A DNA stretch of 64,000 nucleotides from Spirodela intermedia. Its lineage: Eukaryota; Streptophyta; Magnoliopsida; Alismatales; Araceae. Made by a program: the position numbers and the translations under genes. The notes beneath the pieces were generated by a model. It was given only the letters and a program-made list of their open reading frames with translations, had not been told where the DNA came from and ran no database searches. Position 1 is the first letter of the stretch, and every line of letters starts with the position of its first letter. The stretch covers positions 2,501 through 66,500 of the forward strand of contig LR746264.1 of NCBI GenBank assembly GCA_902729315.2. Direction: 5' to 3'. Shown piece after piece: positions 1 to 10,670 of the stretch.

Positions 1-1
1 G

Positions 2-2176
2 GCTGCGCTGGCTCAGGACGTACAGGCACAGGCCCAGGTGGCCCAGGCCCAGGCCCAGGTGGCCCAGGCCCAGGCCCAGGTGGCCCAGGCCCAAGCCCAG
101 GTGACCCAGGCCAAGCCTGAACAGCCGGCTCAGGCTGCACCGGTCCAATCTCTTGCCCAGGCAAGGGGCAAGAGCCTGCGGCCCAAAAAGAAGATAGGAC
201 GCCGACTTTTACGTCCCCCCTCGGCTACGTCCTCTAAGCCTACCTCGAGTCAACAAATCGAACCAACTAGGATCCCAACACTAGTTGAGACACCTATATT
301 GACCCCAAACGCATCCATTGGGCACACTATTACACCTAGTGGGCTAGACTCTACTGTGCCCCATAGGCCAAACCCGACTATACCCACTAGACACCTATCA
401 TGGGCGCAACGAGTGTCTAACCCCTTTGTCCCCTCCACAAAGACTGTCACACCACAGGAACCGCTACGTCATGTACTATTCCCAATCTATGATACCACTG
501 TCCCAGTGCGAAGCTATAGCGATGATGATGGGAGGAGGACAATAGCTTTTACTTATGAGGAGGTCTCCCAGATGGCAGCCGCATTCCAATATACCTTAGT
601 TGGTCGTTTCACTACGAAACGACCAACCATAGGTGACATAGAGAAGATTTACATGGCACCTGGAAATTTTCAGGGCCGAGTCTCCATCGGAGCTCGAGAC
701 TATCGTAGCATATACATCCGCTTTGAGCTAGAAGCGGATTAGCGCCGAGCATGGAGCCGACCCACTTGGAGAATGGGGGAGTCTACCCTCCATACCCACA
801 GATGGACACCACAAAATGACATAGGGCACCAAGCACATCAGTCTCATGTGGTTCCATTATGGGTGGGCTTCCCTGGCCTACCTGCCCATTTATTTACGCC
901 AAAGGCACTTGAGTCTTTGGCAAATGCGGTGGGAACATTCATATGCCTTGATCCAGGCGTAAAAATGTTCAACCGACCCGGATATGCACGAGTTTGTATA
1001 GAGGTGGACCTAATGGCTCCCCTCCAGAGGACTCTCGTTATACGTAGTGGAGATGATGAACTTTATCAGCCCATCATTTATGAGAGACTACCGTATTTCT
1101 GCACACACTGTGCGATCTTGGGCCACACTGTCAGCACATGCCGTCAGAAGGCATGTACACCACAGACGACCACACGAGCCTTTCTAGTACCGATCTCATA
1201 TGACGATTACCTCGTCAAAATGAGAAAGGATGCTCAGAGTGCTCGTCCTCCTCAGAGGTCGATTGCCCCTATGGCGGCTCCACCTTCCTTACCTCGGAAG
1301 GCACAGGAGAAGCCTAGCTCACTGATTGAGACACAGCATGCACGGCGAAAGCCGGCAGCTGGACGCCCTTCTTCCACCTACACAGGGGGGAAGAAAGGAA
1401 CACGAGAGGCTACACCTTCCCCTTTGAGCAAGGGAAAGCAACCCCTAACCTCAAACACCTTCGAGGTCTTAGGGGCTTTAGATGAGAGAGACTTTGAGGG
1501 ACCTGCACAAAGGGGAACTAGGCCTTCCAAAGGGCTAGCATCCTCCACTACGAGGGACTCACCTAGTCCAACCCCCCATACTAGATCCCCCCGGGTTATC
1601 CGACCCCCCATACTCACCCACCCCACTCCACCCATTAGTGTCTCTCCACCACCCAGCTCCTCCCCGCCCATTCACTCGTCCCCACGTAGAAGGAGTCCTT
1701 CACCTCTTAGTCCCCACCGACCGAGGTCTACCCCTTTCTCTGAGGGTATAGGCTTGGGCCCTATCCATCCGCCTCAAATCCCCGTTGATGATCTATTAGG
1801 AGGGTCTACCCCCAGCATACTTCCTATTAGTACATCTTACATAGCCCCCCATTCTGATTCTTATACCCTCCCCCCCTCTCCCCTATTACAACCGTCAGAT
1901 CAGTTTCCTATACTTGATCCACCACCCGCTGATTCTAGGGAGAGCCCCGATAGAGGACAGTGCTTAACGAATCGTCAAGCACCACACCCATCCTCCTCAT
2001 CTAGTGCTCATGATACTACGGGCCACACGACTAGTACCCATGAGGATGGTAGCTCTGAGACTGACATTGAGACTACCTACCTAGAGGAGGGATATCAGAC
2101 GGAGGTTAGGACCACACGACTCACTAGACGCTCACCTTACTCCACGAGATCTAGGACTCGTGGGGCCACTCACTAG
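2..2176 (+). pseudogene. LINE-A ORF1 (nucleic-acid-binding protein), one internal stop
   Basis: Open from base 2, so the real start is upstream of the window. The N-terminal part is a tandem A-Q-A-Q-A-Q-V heptapeptide repeat encoded by 21-bp DNA units (about 32-110). A DUF4283-type RNA-binding region begins near 560 and continues past an in-frame TAG at 740-742; related LINE copies have a Tyr codon there (reading D-Y-Q/R-K-A). The stop is therefore a single-base lesion and the frame resumes at once. A zinc knuckle of the form C-x2-C-x4-H-x4-C lies at about 1100-1143. The rest is a Pro/Ser/Thr-rich, probably disordered tail to the TAG at 2174. In plant LINEs this protein coats the element RNA. 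Confidence 0.85.
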
Positions 2177-2179
2177 ATC

Positions 2180-5100
2180 ATGATACCTAGCATCATATGG
2201 AATTGTCGAGGTATAGGCAACCTCGAAACCCAATTCTATATAGCTAGCCTTATCAGACAGTATCGACTAGGTATAGTAGGCCTCATTGAGCCTATGATAT
2301 CATCAGATCGTATCCAACCCTTACTTAGGAGGTTAGGTATGGATCATTTTCACTCCAACCCCACGAATCATATTTGGATCTTTTGGACTAGACCATACTC
2401 TATGGAGTTGCTAGTCGAGGGACCCCAGCATATCACTATGACGGCTCGAGATCTCACCCAAGAGTTCACCTTCTCGGTCATCTATGCATCACATAGATCC
2501 GAAGAAAGAGAAACTCTTTGGGCGGACCTAGTTCAATACGTGAGGGACTACCCTACACTAGTTGAGTCTCCTTGGTACCTAGCAGGTGACTTCAACTGTG
2601 TCCGTAATACTAGTGAACGTCAAGGTGGGCGAATCCCTAGGGCCCGTAACATGGAGATGTTCAATGACTGTATTTTTCGATTAGCTCTTATTGAGCCACC
2701 TACATCAGGCGAGGCATGGACGTGGAGCAACAATCGAGGGGACGCTTTGATTTATGAGCGTATCGATCGTTGTTTCATCAACAGCATCGCCATGATGCGA
2801 CATCCCATATTAGTCACGATATTACCCCGTTATAGGTCAGATCACACCCCGATCCTTATACTCCCTAAACAGAGTATGAGCACCCACAGACCCCCCTTCA
2901 GATTTCAAACCATGTGGCTCCAACATGAAAACTTTCAGAGTTTCGTACGGAATCACTGGTACGGACAGATCTCAGATTCTCCTATGGAGAACCTTAGCTA
3001 TAGGTTAAGGAATCTCAAACTCCACCTTAAATGGTGGAACCGACATATCTATGGGAATGTCCATACCCAAGTTGATGCATTGCAAAAAGAGTTAGCAGAA
3101 GTTGAAAGACTACTGCAAGCTAGATATTCAGATGCTGCTTGGGAAAGGAGGAGTAGAGTGAGTGACCAGCTTGATGAGGTTGTGCGACGACAGGAGTTAT
3201 TCTATCTCCAGAAATCACGCATCTAGTGGTTACAAGAGGGTGATAGAAACACTCGTTTCTTTCATGCCTCGGTCGCTCATCGCTCACGTTCAGATTATAC
3301 CTCTCTTTTAGAGACATATGATCATGACCTTTCCCGCATGCAGGAGGCAGGGGTTGAGTACTTTCGTACTCTCTTAACCTCTCAGCCGATTGAGATTTCT
3401 GATGATATGCTCACTTCGATCCCGTCATTGGTCACTCACCGTGAGAACTCTCTCATAACAGCCATACCCACGGGAGAAGAGATCAAGGAAGTAGTTTTCT
3501 CTATGAGCAGACATCGTGCACCCGGGCCAGATGGTTTCCCAGCTGATTTTTACATTTCATGTTGGGATATCGTTGGCACTGATCTCATCCAGGCCATCAA
3601 GGAAATCTTTCGTCGTAAACTCTTTACACGAAGTTGGAAGGCCACCTTCCTTGCACTTATATCGAAGGTGACTACCCCAACCTCATTTAGAGACTTTCGA
3701 CCTATCAGTTTGTGTAACGTGTGTTATAAAGTTGTATCTAAGATCGTTACACGTAGATTGAGTAGTTTCTTTGATAGACTTATATCTCCAGAACAATGTG
3801 GATTTGTCAAGGGACGGTACATTCACGATAACATCATGCTAGTACATGAACTAGCACAGTCCCTTGGCCATGATTGTCGAGGCTCTAACATCATCATCAA
3901 ATTAGACATGGAGAAGGCCTTTGATAGGATAGAGTGGAGTTTCCTCATTAAGGTTCTTAGATGCTTTGGGTTCACCGACGACTTCATTGACTTAGTCGAT
4001 GCATGTGTTAGGGAGAATCATTTCTCTTTATTAGTGAACGGTAGCTCCACACCATTCTTCACGGCCACGAGAGGTCTACGACAGGGCGATCCACTATCAC
4101 CCACCCTCTTCATCTTAGTTGAAGAAGTCCTCAGTCGATCCCTCACCCGAGCGATCAATCAAGGACTTATCCGACCATACTACTCGAAGAGGGGTTGCCC
4201 GATCATTTCACACTCCCTCTTTGCTGATGATGCGATACTCTTCCTCAATGGAGGTGAGACATCCATTAGAGGGCTCATGAGTATTATCTCGAGGTATGAG
4301 CGAGCTGCAGGTCAACTCGTAAATGCCTCGAAGAGTAGCTTCATAGTAGCCCCTTCTACTCCCATAGGGACCATACGACGCATCCAGGGCCTAACAGGGT
4401 TCTCTCGTGGACACTTACCTTTTGACTATCTAGGATGTCCTATCTTCCTCGGCCGTAGGCGCATACACTATTTTGACGCCCTAGTGGGCAAGGTAAGGAA
4501 GAAACTAGCAGGATGGAAGTTACAACTTCTATCCCCTGGAGGACGGATCCAGTTGATACGCCATGTCCTCATGAGCATACCATTACACCTTTTGGCAGTC
4601 CATGAGGTACCAGACACCGTCTTACAGACTATTAGACGGATATGTATGTCCTTCCTTTGGGATGGACAACTTGAGGGACCTCGTCGTCAACGCCGAGTTT
4701 CTTGGGAGAAAGCATGTCGACCTACGGATGAGGGTGGCCTAGGTATTAGGCGCCCTCAAGATGTACTTCACATGCTTCAAAAGAAACTCATTTGGAGGAT
4801 GAGGACCACACCATCGGTGCTAGGTACTTTTGTGTCAGCCAAATATGGTGAGTGGGCTCGACAGCCGGCTGACATCAAAGGAGTCAAATGATGGGCAGAC
4901 TGGCAGCGACATTGGTTGGAGATGGTGCCTCTTATTCGTTGGCGAGTGGGGCGAGGCGAGATCAGTGCCTGGTACGACACTTGGCTAGAGGACACACCAT
5001 TGGCCTGTTTTACCACTTTCACATCTTCTTGGCCTCGCTTGACGGTAGCCCAGCTTCTCCAAGGAGACACTCGTCTACTTATTGAGAGGCATGGACTACC

Positions 5101-6376
5101 GTCGGACTTGTTACCAGCCATCACCATGACTGAGATGAGTTTTACTGAGGACCAACCCATCTGGACACTTACCATAGATGGCAGTTTCTCTTGTAGCTCC
5201 TCTTGGGAGCACTTTAGAAACCGCTCCCCAAAGACATTTTGGGGAAATCTCATATGGCATCCGGCCATCACACCTCGTGTTTCGTTCTTCCTGTGGAAGT
5301 TCATGCACCGAGCACTACCCACCGACGATCGAGTGATTGTCACCGATCAGGAGGTGGAAAGGAAATGTCATTGTTGCTCCATCACGACAGACGAAAGTAT
5401 GGAACATTTATTTTTCCATAGTGATATCGCTGTCGAGTGTTGGCGTCAACTTCTAGCGAATTGGCTTCCAATGCTCTCGTACAGACCTACGAGACCACCA
5501 CTAGAGGTCTTTAGGAGAGTCTTTGACTCACCGACGAGTGTCAAGGTTTGTCCTTTCATCCGTATCTCCATAGCATATATGTTATGGGAAATATGGAAGG
5601 GACGTAACTCATCTCGATATGCAGGCCAAGTGATGCGTGCCACAGAGATTATGAGGCACGTAACACAATGGCTTCGGAGTACTCATTCCTTAGTGCCAAA
5701 TAAAACGAAACGCTCGCGTTCTGTTTGTGAGGCTTTTGGGCTTTGGGGACTCCATATCATACCTACACAGACCTGGACTACTGTCCGATCTATTAGATGG
5801 ACACCACCGAGGGCTGGACAGTGGAAACTCAACGTCGACGGAGCATCTCAAGGCAACCCAGGATCATCTGGAGGAGGCGGTATCTTACGCGATAGTACAG
5901 GATGCATTCTCTTTGCCTTTTCGAACTTTTATAATATACAAACTAATACTGTGGCAGAGGCTATGGCAATACGGGATGGTTTGTTTCTTTGTGAGGAGCA
6001 AAATATTACTAACATTGTCTTAGAATCTGATTCCAAAGTGTTAGTGGACATGTTACGTGCAGACTCTTGTCCTCATTGGAGGCTCAAGAATATCTGGGCA
6101 GACATCATGCGATGTCGAGGACGCATCACAACTATTACGCATCAATTCCGAGAAGGGAATAAGACAGCTGACGCCCTTGCTGCGCATGGAGTCAGATCGC
6201 GTCGGAGGACAGTCTTCTCTTTTTGGCAGGACATGCCCCTGGAAGCCCGAGGTGCTCATAGACTTGAGCGACTCGGCATACCCTCTTTACGTATACACCG
6301 CACTCCACTACCGGCCTCTCCACGACAGTGGCGTATTGCTTGGAGGAGATCAGGGGTGGTTACTATTGGCCGCTGA
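2180..6376 (+). pseudogene. LINE-A ORF2: endonuclease / reverse transcriptase / RNase H, two internal stops
   Basis: Starts at ATG 2180, one codon after the ORF1 stop. Endonuclease motifs: W-N-C-R-G at the start, A-G-D-F-N-C near 2583 and S-D-H-T-P near 2839. Reverse transcriptase: K-L-D-M-E-K-A-F-D near 3898, G-L-R-Q-G-D-P-L-S near 4072 and the catalytic F-A-D-D near 4210. RNase H near 5830-6190: N-V-D-G-A, A-E-A-M, E-S-D-S and K-T-A-D-A-L supply the acidic residues. A TAG at 3224 sits where LINE-E has CAA in the conserved K-S-R-I-Q-W-L context. A TGA at 4889 sits where LINE-E also has CAA. Both stops also occur in LINE-B. No frameshift. Without readthrough only an endonuclease fragment and separate RT and RNase H pieces would be made. 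Confidence 0.92.
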
Positions 6377-7545
6377 AGACCACAATGGAGATACAGCACA
6401 ACACGGACAACAAGGCACATCGTAATCCACTCGGGTACATTACTTCCAATCATTACTCTCCTCATAATCACATCACATCTACTATCTATCATGCTTAAGT
6501 AGTGAGGACATAGAACTATCAGCATATGTTGGCATCGGCCCACTTTTGAACTATAGGTCTATAGCACATCAGACCTGCCAAACTAGTTGTGAATCGGCAA
6601 CCTAGCACCTCTCTCAAGATCTTATTAGTACCATCAGCCAGCTTGAACCCATGAGAAGGTAAAGATCTATATCCATAGGATTGACCCTCTCTCCTCTCTC
6701 TCTCTCTCGATTCTCTATTTCTTTCTCCCTCCCTTTCTCTCTCTAGGAAAAAAAAAAAAAAAAAAAAAAAAAGACAGCCTACTTCTTTTCCCGGAATCAC
6801 TAGCCCATCATAGACAATTAGTGGAGGGTGAGGGAAAGGGCCCTAAAACCAAAAAAAAAAAAAAAAAAAAAGGGCAACCTTTTTCCCTTCCCTTAATCAC
6901 TAGCCTAATGTACACCAAATAATGGGCATTAGTGGAGGGTAAAAGAAGAGGCCCTCAAGGAGAGAGAAAGAAGAGAGAGAGAATAAGAGAAAAGAAAAGA
7001 GTTAGAACCAGAGACCAAGTCATTCCTCGTGGGGTGAAAGGTCCCTTACCTACTTAGAGGAAGTACGGCAACTGATGATACTAACAAGATCTTGGTCAGA
7101 GGGATTAGGCGCGTGCAACACTAGCAAGGTAAGTTCATATTTGGGCTTATTGTCATGCTTCAGCATAGTTCTATCCTCCTCACTGCCCTAATCACTCTTT
7201 TCTCACCACTTTATATCAATTTATTTATCTCTTAGAACCACTTACTGCAGCAAACTCTTGTCTTGCAGGAACATTGCATGGCGCACAACATGGAGCTCTC
7301 GTCCTACTCCTGTTGAGCAGATCTTCCAACTTTCATGAACTCAAAGGCTTTTTCAACCCACTGCAAATCAATCACCTTCCTCAAATATGATGAACGTCAT
7401 GGAGTCTATCTCCAGTATCATCACATCCCCTCTTCAAAAGAGGTCTTTCATTCTTCATGTCATCCTCGCCCCTTGTGCGAATGAGATCCTACTTATGTAA
7501 CCTCGGAATGAGGTCAAACTTTTATCACTCAATCAAATTTCTTCT

Positions 7546-7550
<5 letters not shown>
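6377..7550 (+). other. LINE-A 3' untranslated region with internal A-runs
   Basis: About 1.17 kb without a coding ORF. It contains a CT-rich stretch (6688-6740) and two tandem modules of roughly 90 bp (about 6773-6850 and 6873-6960). Each reads G-rich start, AATCACTAGCC, ATTAGTGGAGGGT, then GGGCCC or GGCCCTC; internal A-runs of about 20 precede them. The end carries the sequence ACCTCGGAATGAGGTCAAAC shortly before the terminal poly(A). The same end sequence occurs at 10350-10397 (-), 20493-20530 and 37245-37290, and marks the family's 3' terminus. Confidence 0.8.
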
Positions 7551-7580
<30 letters not shown>

Positions 7581-7583
<3 letters not shown>

Positions 7584-7800
7584 CTAAACCCTAAACCCTA
7601 AACCCTAAACCCTAAACCCCAAACCCTAAACCCTAAACCCTAAACCCTAAACCCTAAACCCTAAACCCTAAACCCTAAACCCTAAACCCTAAACCCTAAA
7701 CCCTAAACCCTAAACCCTAAACCCTAAACCCTAAACCCTAAACCCTAAAACCCTAAACCCTAAACCCTAAACCCTAAACCCTAAACCCTAAACCCTAACC
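7581..7800 (+). repeat. Interstitial telomeric array (CCCTAAA)n, ~31 units
   Basis: Almost perfect Arabidopsis-type telomeric repeats in the C-rich orientation, with only a few single-base deviations (one extra A, one CCCC). It starts directly at the end of the LINE-A poly(A) run and ends directly at the first 5S-derived retroposon. The high unit identity suggests recent acquisition or homogenisation. Confidence 0.97.
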
Positions 7801-8446
7801 CCCCTAAGTGGGAGAGTTGCCACCGGATCCCAAAAGAACTCCGGAGTTAAGCGTGCTCAAGTGGGAGCAGTCACCGGATGGGTGACCTCCCTGGGAAGTC
7901 CCAAGGTACGTGTGCATGCGTTGCGAGACGCTTGCTCTGCATGTGCTGAAAGGCGCTGCTGCATTATCGTGCCACCAAGCACGTGTTACAAACCCCTCCA
8001 ACACCATGCCAAGATGCTTCAAGTTTCGAAGAACGTGTCGAGAGACACCCCTGCCACCATGCCGAGAGGCATATGTGGCAACCATCTCACCATGCCAAGA
8101 CGCCCCCAGCTCCGAAGAACGTGCCGAGAGGCACCCCTGCCACCATGTCGAGAGCATATGTGGCAACCATCTCACCATGCCAAGACGCCCCCAGCTCCGA
8201 AGAACGTGCCGAGAGGCACCCCTGCCACCCTACCGAGAGGCATATGTGGCATCTATCTCATCATGCCAAGACGCCCCAGCTTCGAACAACGTGCCGAGAG
8301 GCACCCCTGCCACCATGCCGAGAGGCATATGTGGCATCTATCTCCGAAGAATGTGCCTGAGAGGCACCAAAGTGCTTGGGCACGTGAAGTACCGGGATGG
8401 GTGACCTCCCAAGAATTTGGCTCAAGACAATTATCCCAAAAAAAAA
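7801..8446 (+). mobile_element. 5S-VNTR-5S composite retroposon, copy 1
   Basis: Head at 7822-7905 is clearly related to plant 5S rRNA: it has CCGGATCCC, AGTTAAGCGTGCT and GGATGGGTGACCTCC, so it covers the internal Pol III control region. A linker (about 7906-8020) follows, then a GC-rich tandem repeat of ~85 bp units (about 8020-8345; each with ACCATGCCAAGACGCC and GAACGTGCCGAGAGGCACC). A second 5S-like stretch (8370-8420; AAGTGCTTGGGC and GGGATGGGTGACCTCCC) ends in ATCCC and a short A-run. There is no TG...CA LTR end and no primer-binding site, so a Cassandra-type TRIM is less likely. The apparent ORFs are out-of-frame readings of the tandem repeat. Confidence 0.82.
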
Positions 8447-8575
8447 CCCTAAACCCTAAACCCTAAACCCTAAACCCTAAACCCTAAACCCTAAACCCTA
8501 AACCCTAAACCCTAAACCCTAAACCCTAAACCCTAAAACCTAAACCCTAAACCCTAAATCCTAAACCCAACCCCG
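8447..8575 (+). repeat. Interstitial telomeric array (CCCTAAA)n, ~18 units
   Basis: C-rich telomeric repeats starting at the poly(A) of the first 5S-derived retroposon and ending at the head of the second. A few units are altered (AACCTAAA, AATCCTAAA) near the right end. Confidence 0.96.
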
Positions 8576-9276
8576 CTAAGTGGGAGAGTTGCCAATGGAT
8601 CCCATAAGAACTTCAGAGTTAAGTGTGCTCGGGTGGGAGCAGCTTCCGGATGGGTGACCTCCCTAGGAAGTTCTCAGGTCGTGTGTATGCATTGCGAGAC
8701 GCCTTCTTTTGATGTGCTGAAAGTCACTGCTGCATTATCGTGCCACCCGGCACGTGTTACGAACCCCTCCTTCACCATGCCAAGATGCCTCGAGCTCTGA
8801 AGAACGTGCCGAGAGGCACCCCGCCACCATGCCGAGAGGCATATGTGGCATCCATCTCACCATGCCAAGATGCCCTCAGCTCCGAAGAACGTGCCAAGAG
8901 GCACCCCTACCACCATGCCGAGAGGCATATGTGGCATCCATCTCACCATGCCAAGACACCCCCAGCTCACGAAGAACGTGCCAAGAGGCACCCCCGCCCC
9001 CAGCTCCGAAGAACGTGCTGAGAGGCACCCCTACCACTATGCCGAGAGGCATATGTGGCATCCGTCTCACCATGCCAAGACGCCCCCATCTCCAAAGAAC
9101 GTGCCGAGAGGCACCCCCTGCCACGATGTCGAGAGGTGCTAGTGGCATCTATCCTCGAAGAATGTGCCTGAGAGGCACCAAAGTGCTTGGGCGTGTGAAG
9201 TATCGGGATGGGTGACCTCCCGAGAAGTTCGGCCCAAGACAGTTATCCCAAAAAAAAAAAAAAAAAAAAAAAAAAA
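8576..9276 (+). mobile_element. 5S-VNTR-5S composite retroposon, copy 2
   Basis: Same order as copy 1: a 5S-like head (8593-8700, more diverged, e.g. AATGGATCCC and TTAAGTGTGCTCGG), a linker, ~85-bp tandem repeats (about 8780-9160), and a second 5S-like block with GGGATGGGTGACCTCCCG (about 9176-9230). It ends in a 27-nt A-run (9250-9276), then CCCTAAA-like repeats. The number and truncation of the internal units differ from copy 1 (one unit shortened near 8990), as expected for a variable-number repeat. Confidence 0.82.
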
Positions 9277-9609
9277 CCCTAAACCCTCAACCCTAAACAC
9301 TAAACCCTGAAGTAATCTTCAGAGAGGGAGTCCTTAGTTTCAAACGTTAGATGGTGATGGAACCACGGCTTTTCTTAGAATTACTCCACAGTCTGCATGG
9401 GCGTGGTGGTGTAACACAGAATCACTGAAGAGCTATCTCTCACTGTCCAGTGACTCTCGTTCACTCTCACTCTCCCTGTCAACGGGTCTTCTGTCTGCCG
9501 CCCCTTCAGCTGAACTCAAGCTGACCCTCGTCGTCGCCGGAGAAAGAGCTTCATATCTTCTTCAAGTAGAAATTCCTTTCCCTTGGTTCAGGGTTATGGG
9601 TTCAGGGTT
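9277..9609. other. Short spacer between oppositely oriented 5S-derived elements
   Basis: Degenerate CCCTAAA-like repeats at 9277-9310 and CCCTGAA-like repeats (reading TTCAGGG) at 9585-9609 flank about 275 bp of non-repetitive sequence (9311-9584). That sequence resembles a CT-rich 5' leader (CTCTCACTGTCC, GCCGCCCCTTCAGC) but has no supported ORF. Telomere-repeat orientation switches from C-rich to G-rich across this spacer. Confidence 0.6.
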
Positions 9610-10308
9610 TTTTTTTTTTTTTTTTTTGGATAATTGTCTTGGGCCGAACTTCTCGGGAGGTCACCCATCCCGGTACTTCACACGCCCAAGCACTTTGGTG
9701 CCTCTCAGGCACATTCTTGGGAGATAGATGCCACTTGCACCTCTCGACATCGTGGCAGGGGTGCCTCTCGGCACATTCTTCGGAGCTGGGGGCGTCTTGA
9801 CATGGTGAGATGGATGGCACATCTACCTCTCGGCATGGTGGTAGGGGTGCCTCTCGGCACATTCTTCGGAGCTGGGGGCGTCTTGACATGGTGAGATGGA
9901 TGGCACATCTACCTCTCGGCATGGTGGCAGGGGTGCCTCTAGACACATTCTTCGGAGCTGGGGGCGTCTTGACATGGTGAGATGGATGCCACATATGCCT
10001 CTCGGCATGGTGGCAGGGGTGCCTCTCGGCACATTCTTTGGAGCTGGGGGCGTCTTGACATGGTGAGATGGATGGCACATCTGCCTCTCGGCATGGTGGT
10101 AGGGGTGCCTCTCGGCACATTCTTCGGAGCTGGGGGAGTCTTGACATGGTGAGATGGATGCCACATATGCCTCTCGGCATGGTGCCTTTCAGCACATGCA
10201 CAGCAAGCGTCTCGCAATGCATGCACACGTACCCGGGGACTTCCGAGGGAGGTCACCCATCCAGGGACTGCTCCCACCTGAGCACGCTTAACTCCGGAGT
10301 TCTTATGG
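9610..10308 (-). mobile_element. 5S-VNTR-5S composite retroposon, copy 3 (inverted)
   Basis: Read on the minus strand: a 5S-like head (10308 down to about 10200) truncated by ~20 nt at its 5' end so that it starts at the ATCCCATAAGAACTCCGG region. Then five or six ~85-bp tandem units (about 10190-9720), the second 5S-like block with GGGATGGGTGACCTCCCG (about 9700-9645), TTATCC and a poly(A) seen as a T-run at 9610-9626. Telomere-type repeats adjoin both ends. This copy has the longest and most regular tandem-repeat block. Confidence 0.82.
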
Positions 10309-10327
10309 GATTAGGGTTTAGGGTTTT
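10309..10327 (-). repeat. Short telomere-type junction (TTTAGGG)
   Basis: About two G-rich telomeric units (TTAGGGTTTAGGGTTTTG) joining the 5' end of the inverted 5S-derived element to the poly(A) of a LINE 3' end lying in the same minus orientation. Confidence 0.8.
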
Positions 10328-10670
10328 GTTTTTTTTTTTTTTGAAATGAAAAAATTTGATTGAGTACTAGAAGTTTGACCTCATTCTGAGGTTACATAAG
10401 CTTCTACCTACCACACCTAAGCAGTGGCATATCGCTTGGAGCAATTCAACGTCAATGTCAGCACAAGACGGACGACAAGGCACATTGCAATCAACCCGGG
10501 TACACCACTTCCAATCATTACTCTCCTCATAATCACCTCACATCTACTATCTATCACCCTCAGGACACACAGAACTATCAGCACATGCTGGCATCTGCCG
10601 ACTTTTGGACTATAGGTCTATAACACATCAGACCTATAAAACTAGTTGTGACTTGCCAACCCATTAGTAC
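10328..10670. mobile_element. LINE 3'-end fold-back fragment
   Basis: 10328-10397 is the LINE 3' terminus in minus orientation (T-run, then the complement of the ACCTC..GAATGAGGTCAAAC end sequence). 10398-10670 is LINE sequence from the ORF2 end and 3' UTR in plus orientation, matching 36085-36340 of LINE-E and 6390-6600 of LINE-A. The two parts meet near AAGCTTC at about 10397. Neither part has coding capacity. Confidence 0.75.

Larger units (their letters stand above)
1..7580 (+). mobile_element. LINE-A: L1-clade plant LINE with RNase H, 5' end outside window
   Basis: Non-LTR retrotransposon read left to right: ORF1 (DUF4283-like region, then a CCHC zinc knuckle), ORF2 (AP-type endonuclease, reverse transcriptase, zinc-binding region, RNase H), a 3' UTR from 6377, and a terminal A-run at about 7551-7580. 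ORF1 and ORF2 lie in the same frame, and the frame stays open from base 2 to 6376 except for five stops: TAG 740, TAG 2174 (ORF1 end), TAG 3224, TGA 4889 and TGA 6374 (ORF2 end). There is no frameshift, so decay is by point mutation only. The best-preserved LINE in the window; at least four related copies follow. The tail passes directly into CCCTAAA repeats. Confidence 0.95.

Noticed and set aside
7801-8446. Cassandra-type TRIM
   Set aside because: Two 5S-like segments could suggest LTRs, but they cover different parts of 5S, there are no TG...CA ends or primer-binding site, and the element ends in poly(A).
7861-8466. ORFs of 125-201 codons over the 5S-derived elements
   Set aside because: All are frame readings of the ~85-bp tandem repeat, which is open in several frames on both strands. 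The DNA structure is explained by a retroposon.
7581-8575. A true chromosome end
   Set aside because: The arrays are short, interrupted by retroposons and continue into non-telomeric DNA on both sides.
7801-9250. Genuine 5S rRNA genes
   Set aside because: Only parts of 5S are present, diverged, with tandem repeats between and poly(A) behind. The first ~28 nt of 5S are missing.
7801-10308. CRISPR array
   Set aside because: The repeats are contiguous ~85-bp units without unique spacers, in a plant nuclear context.
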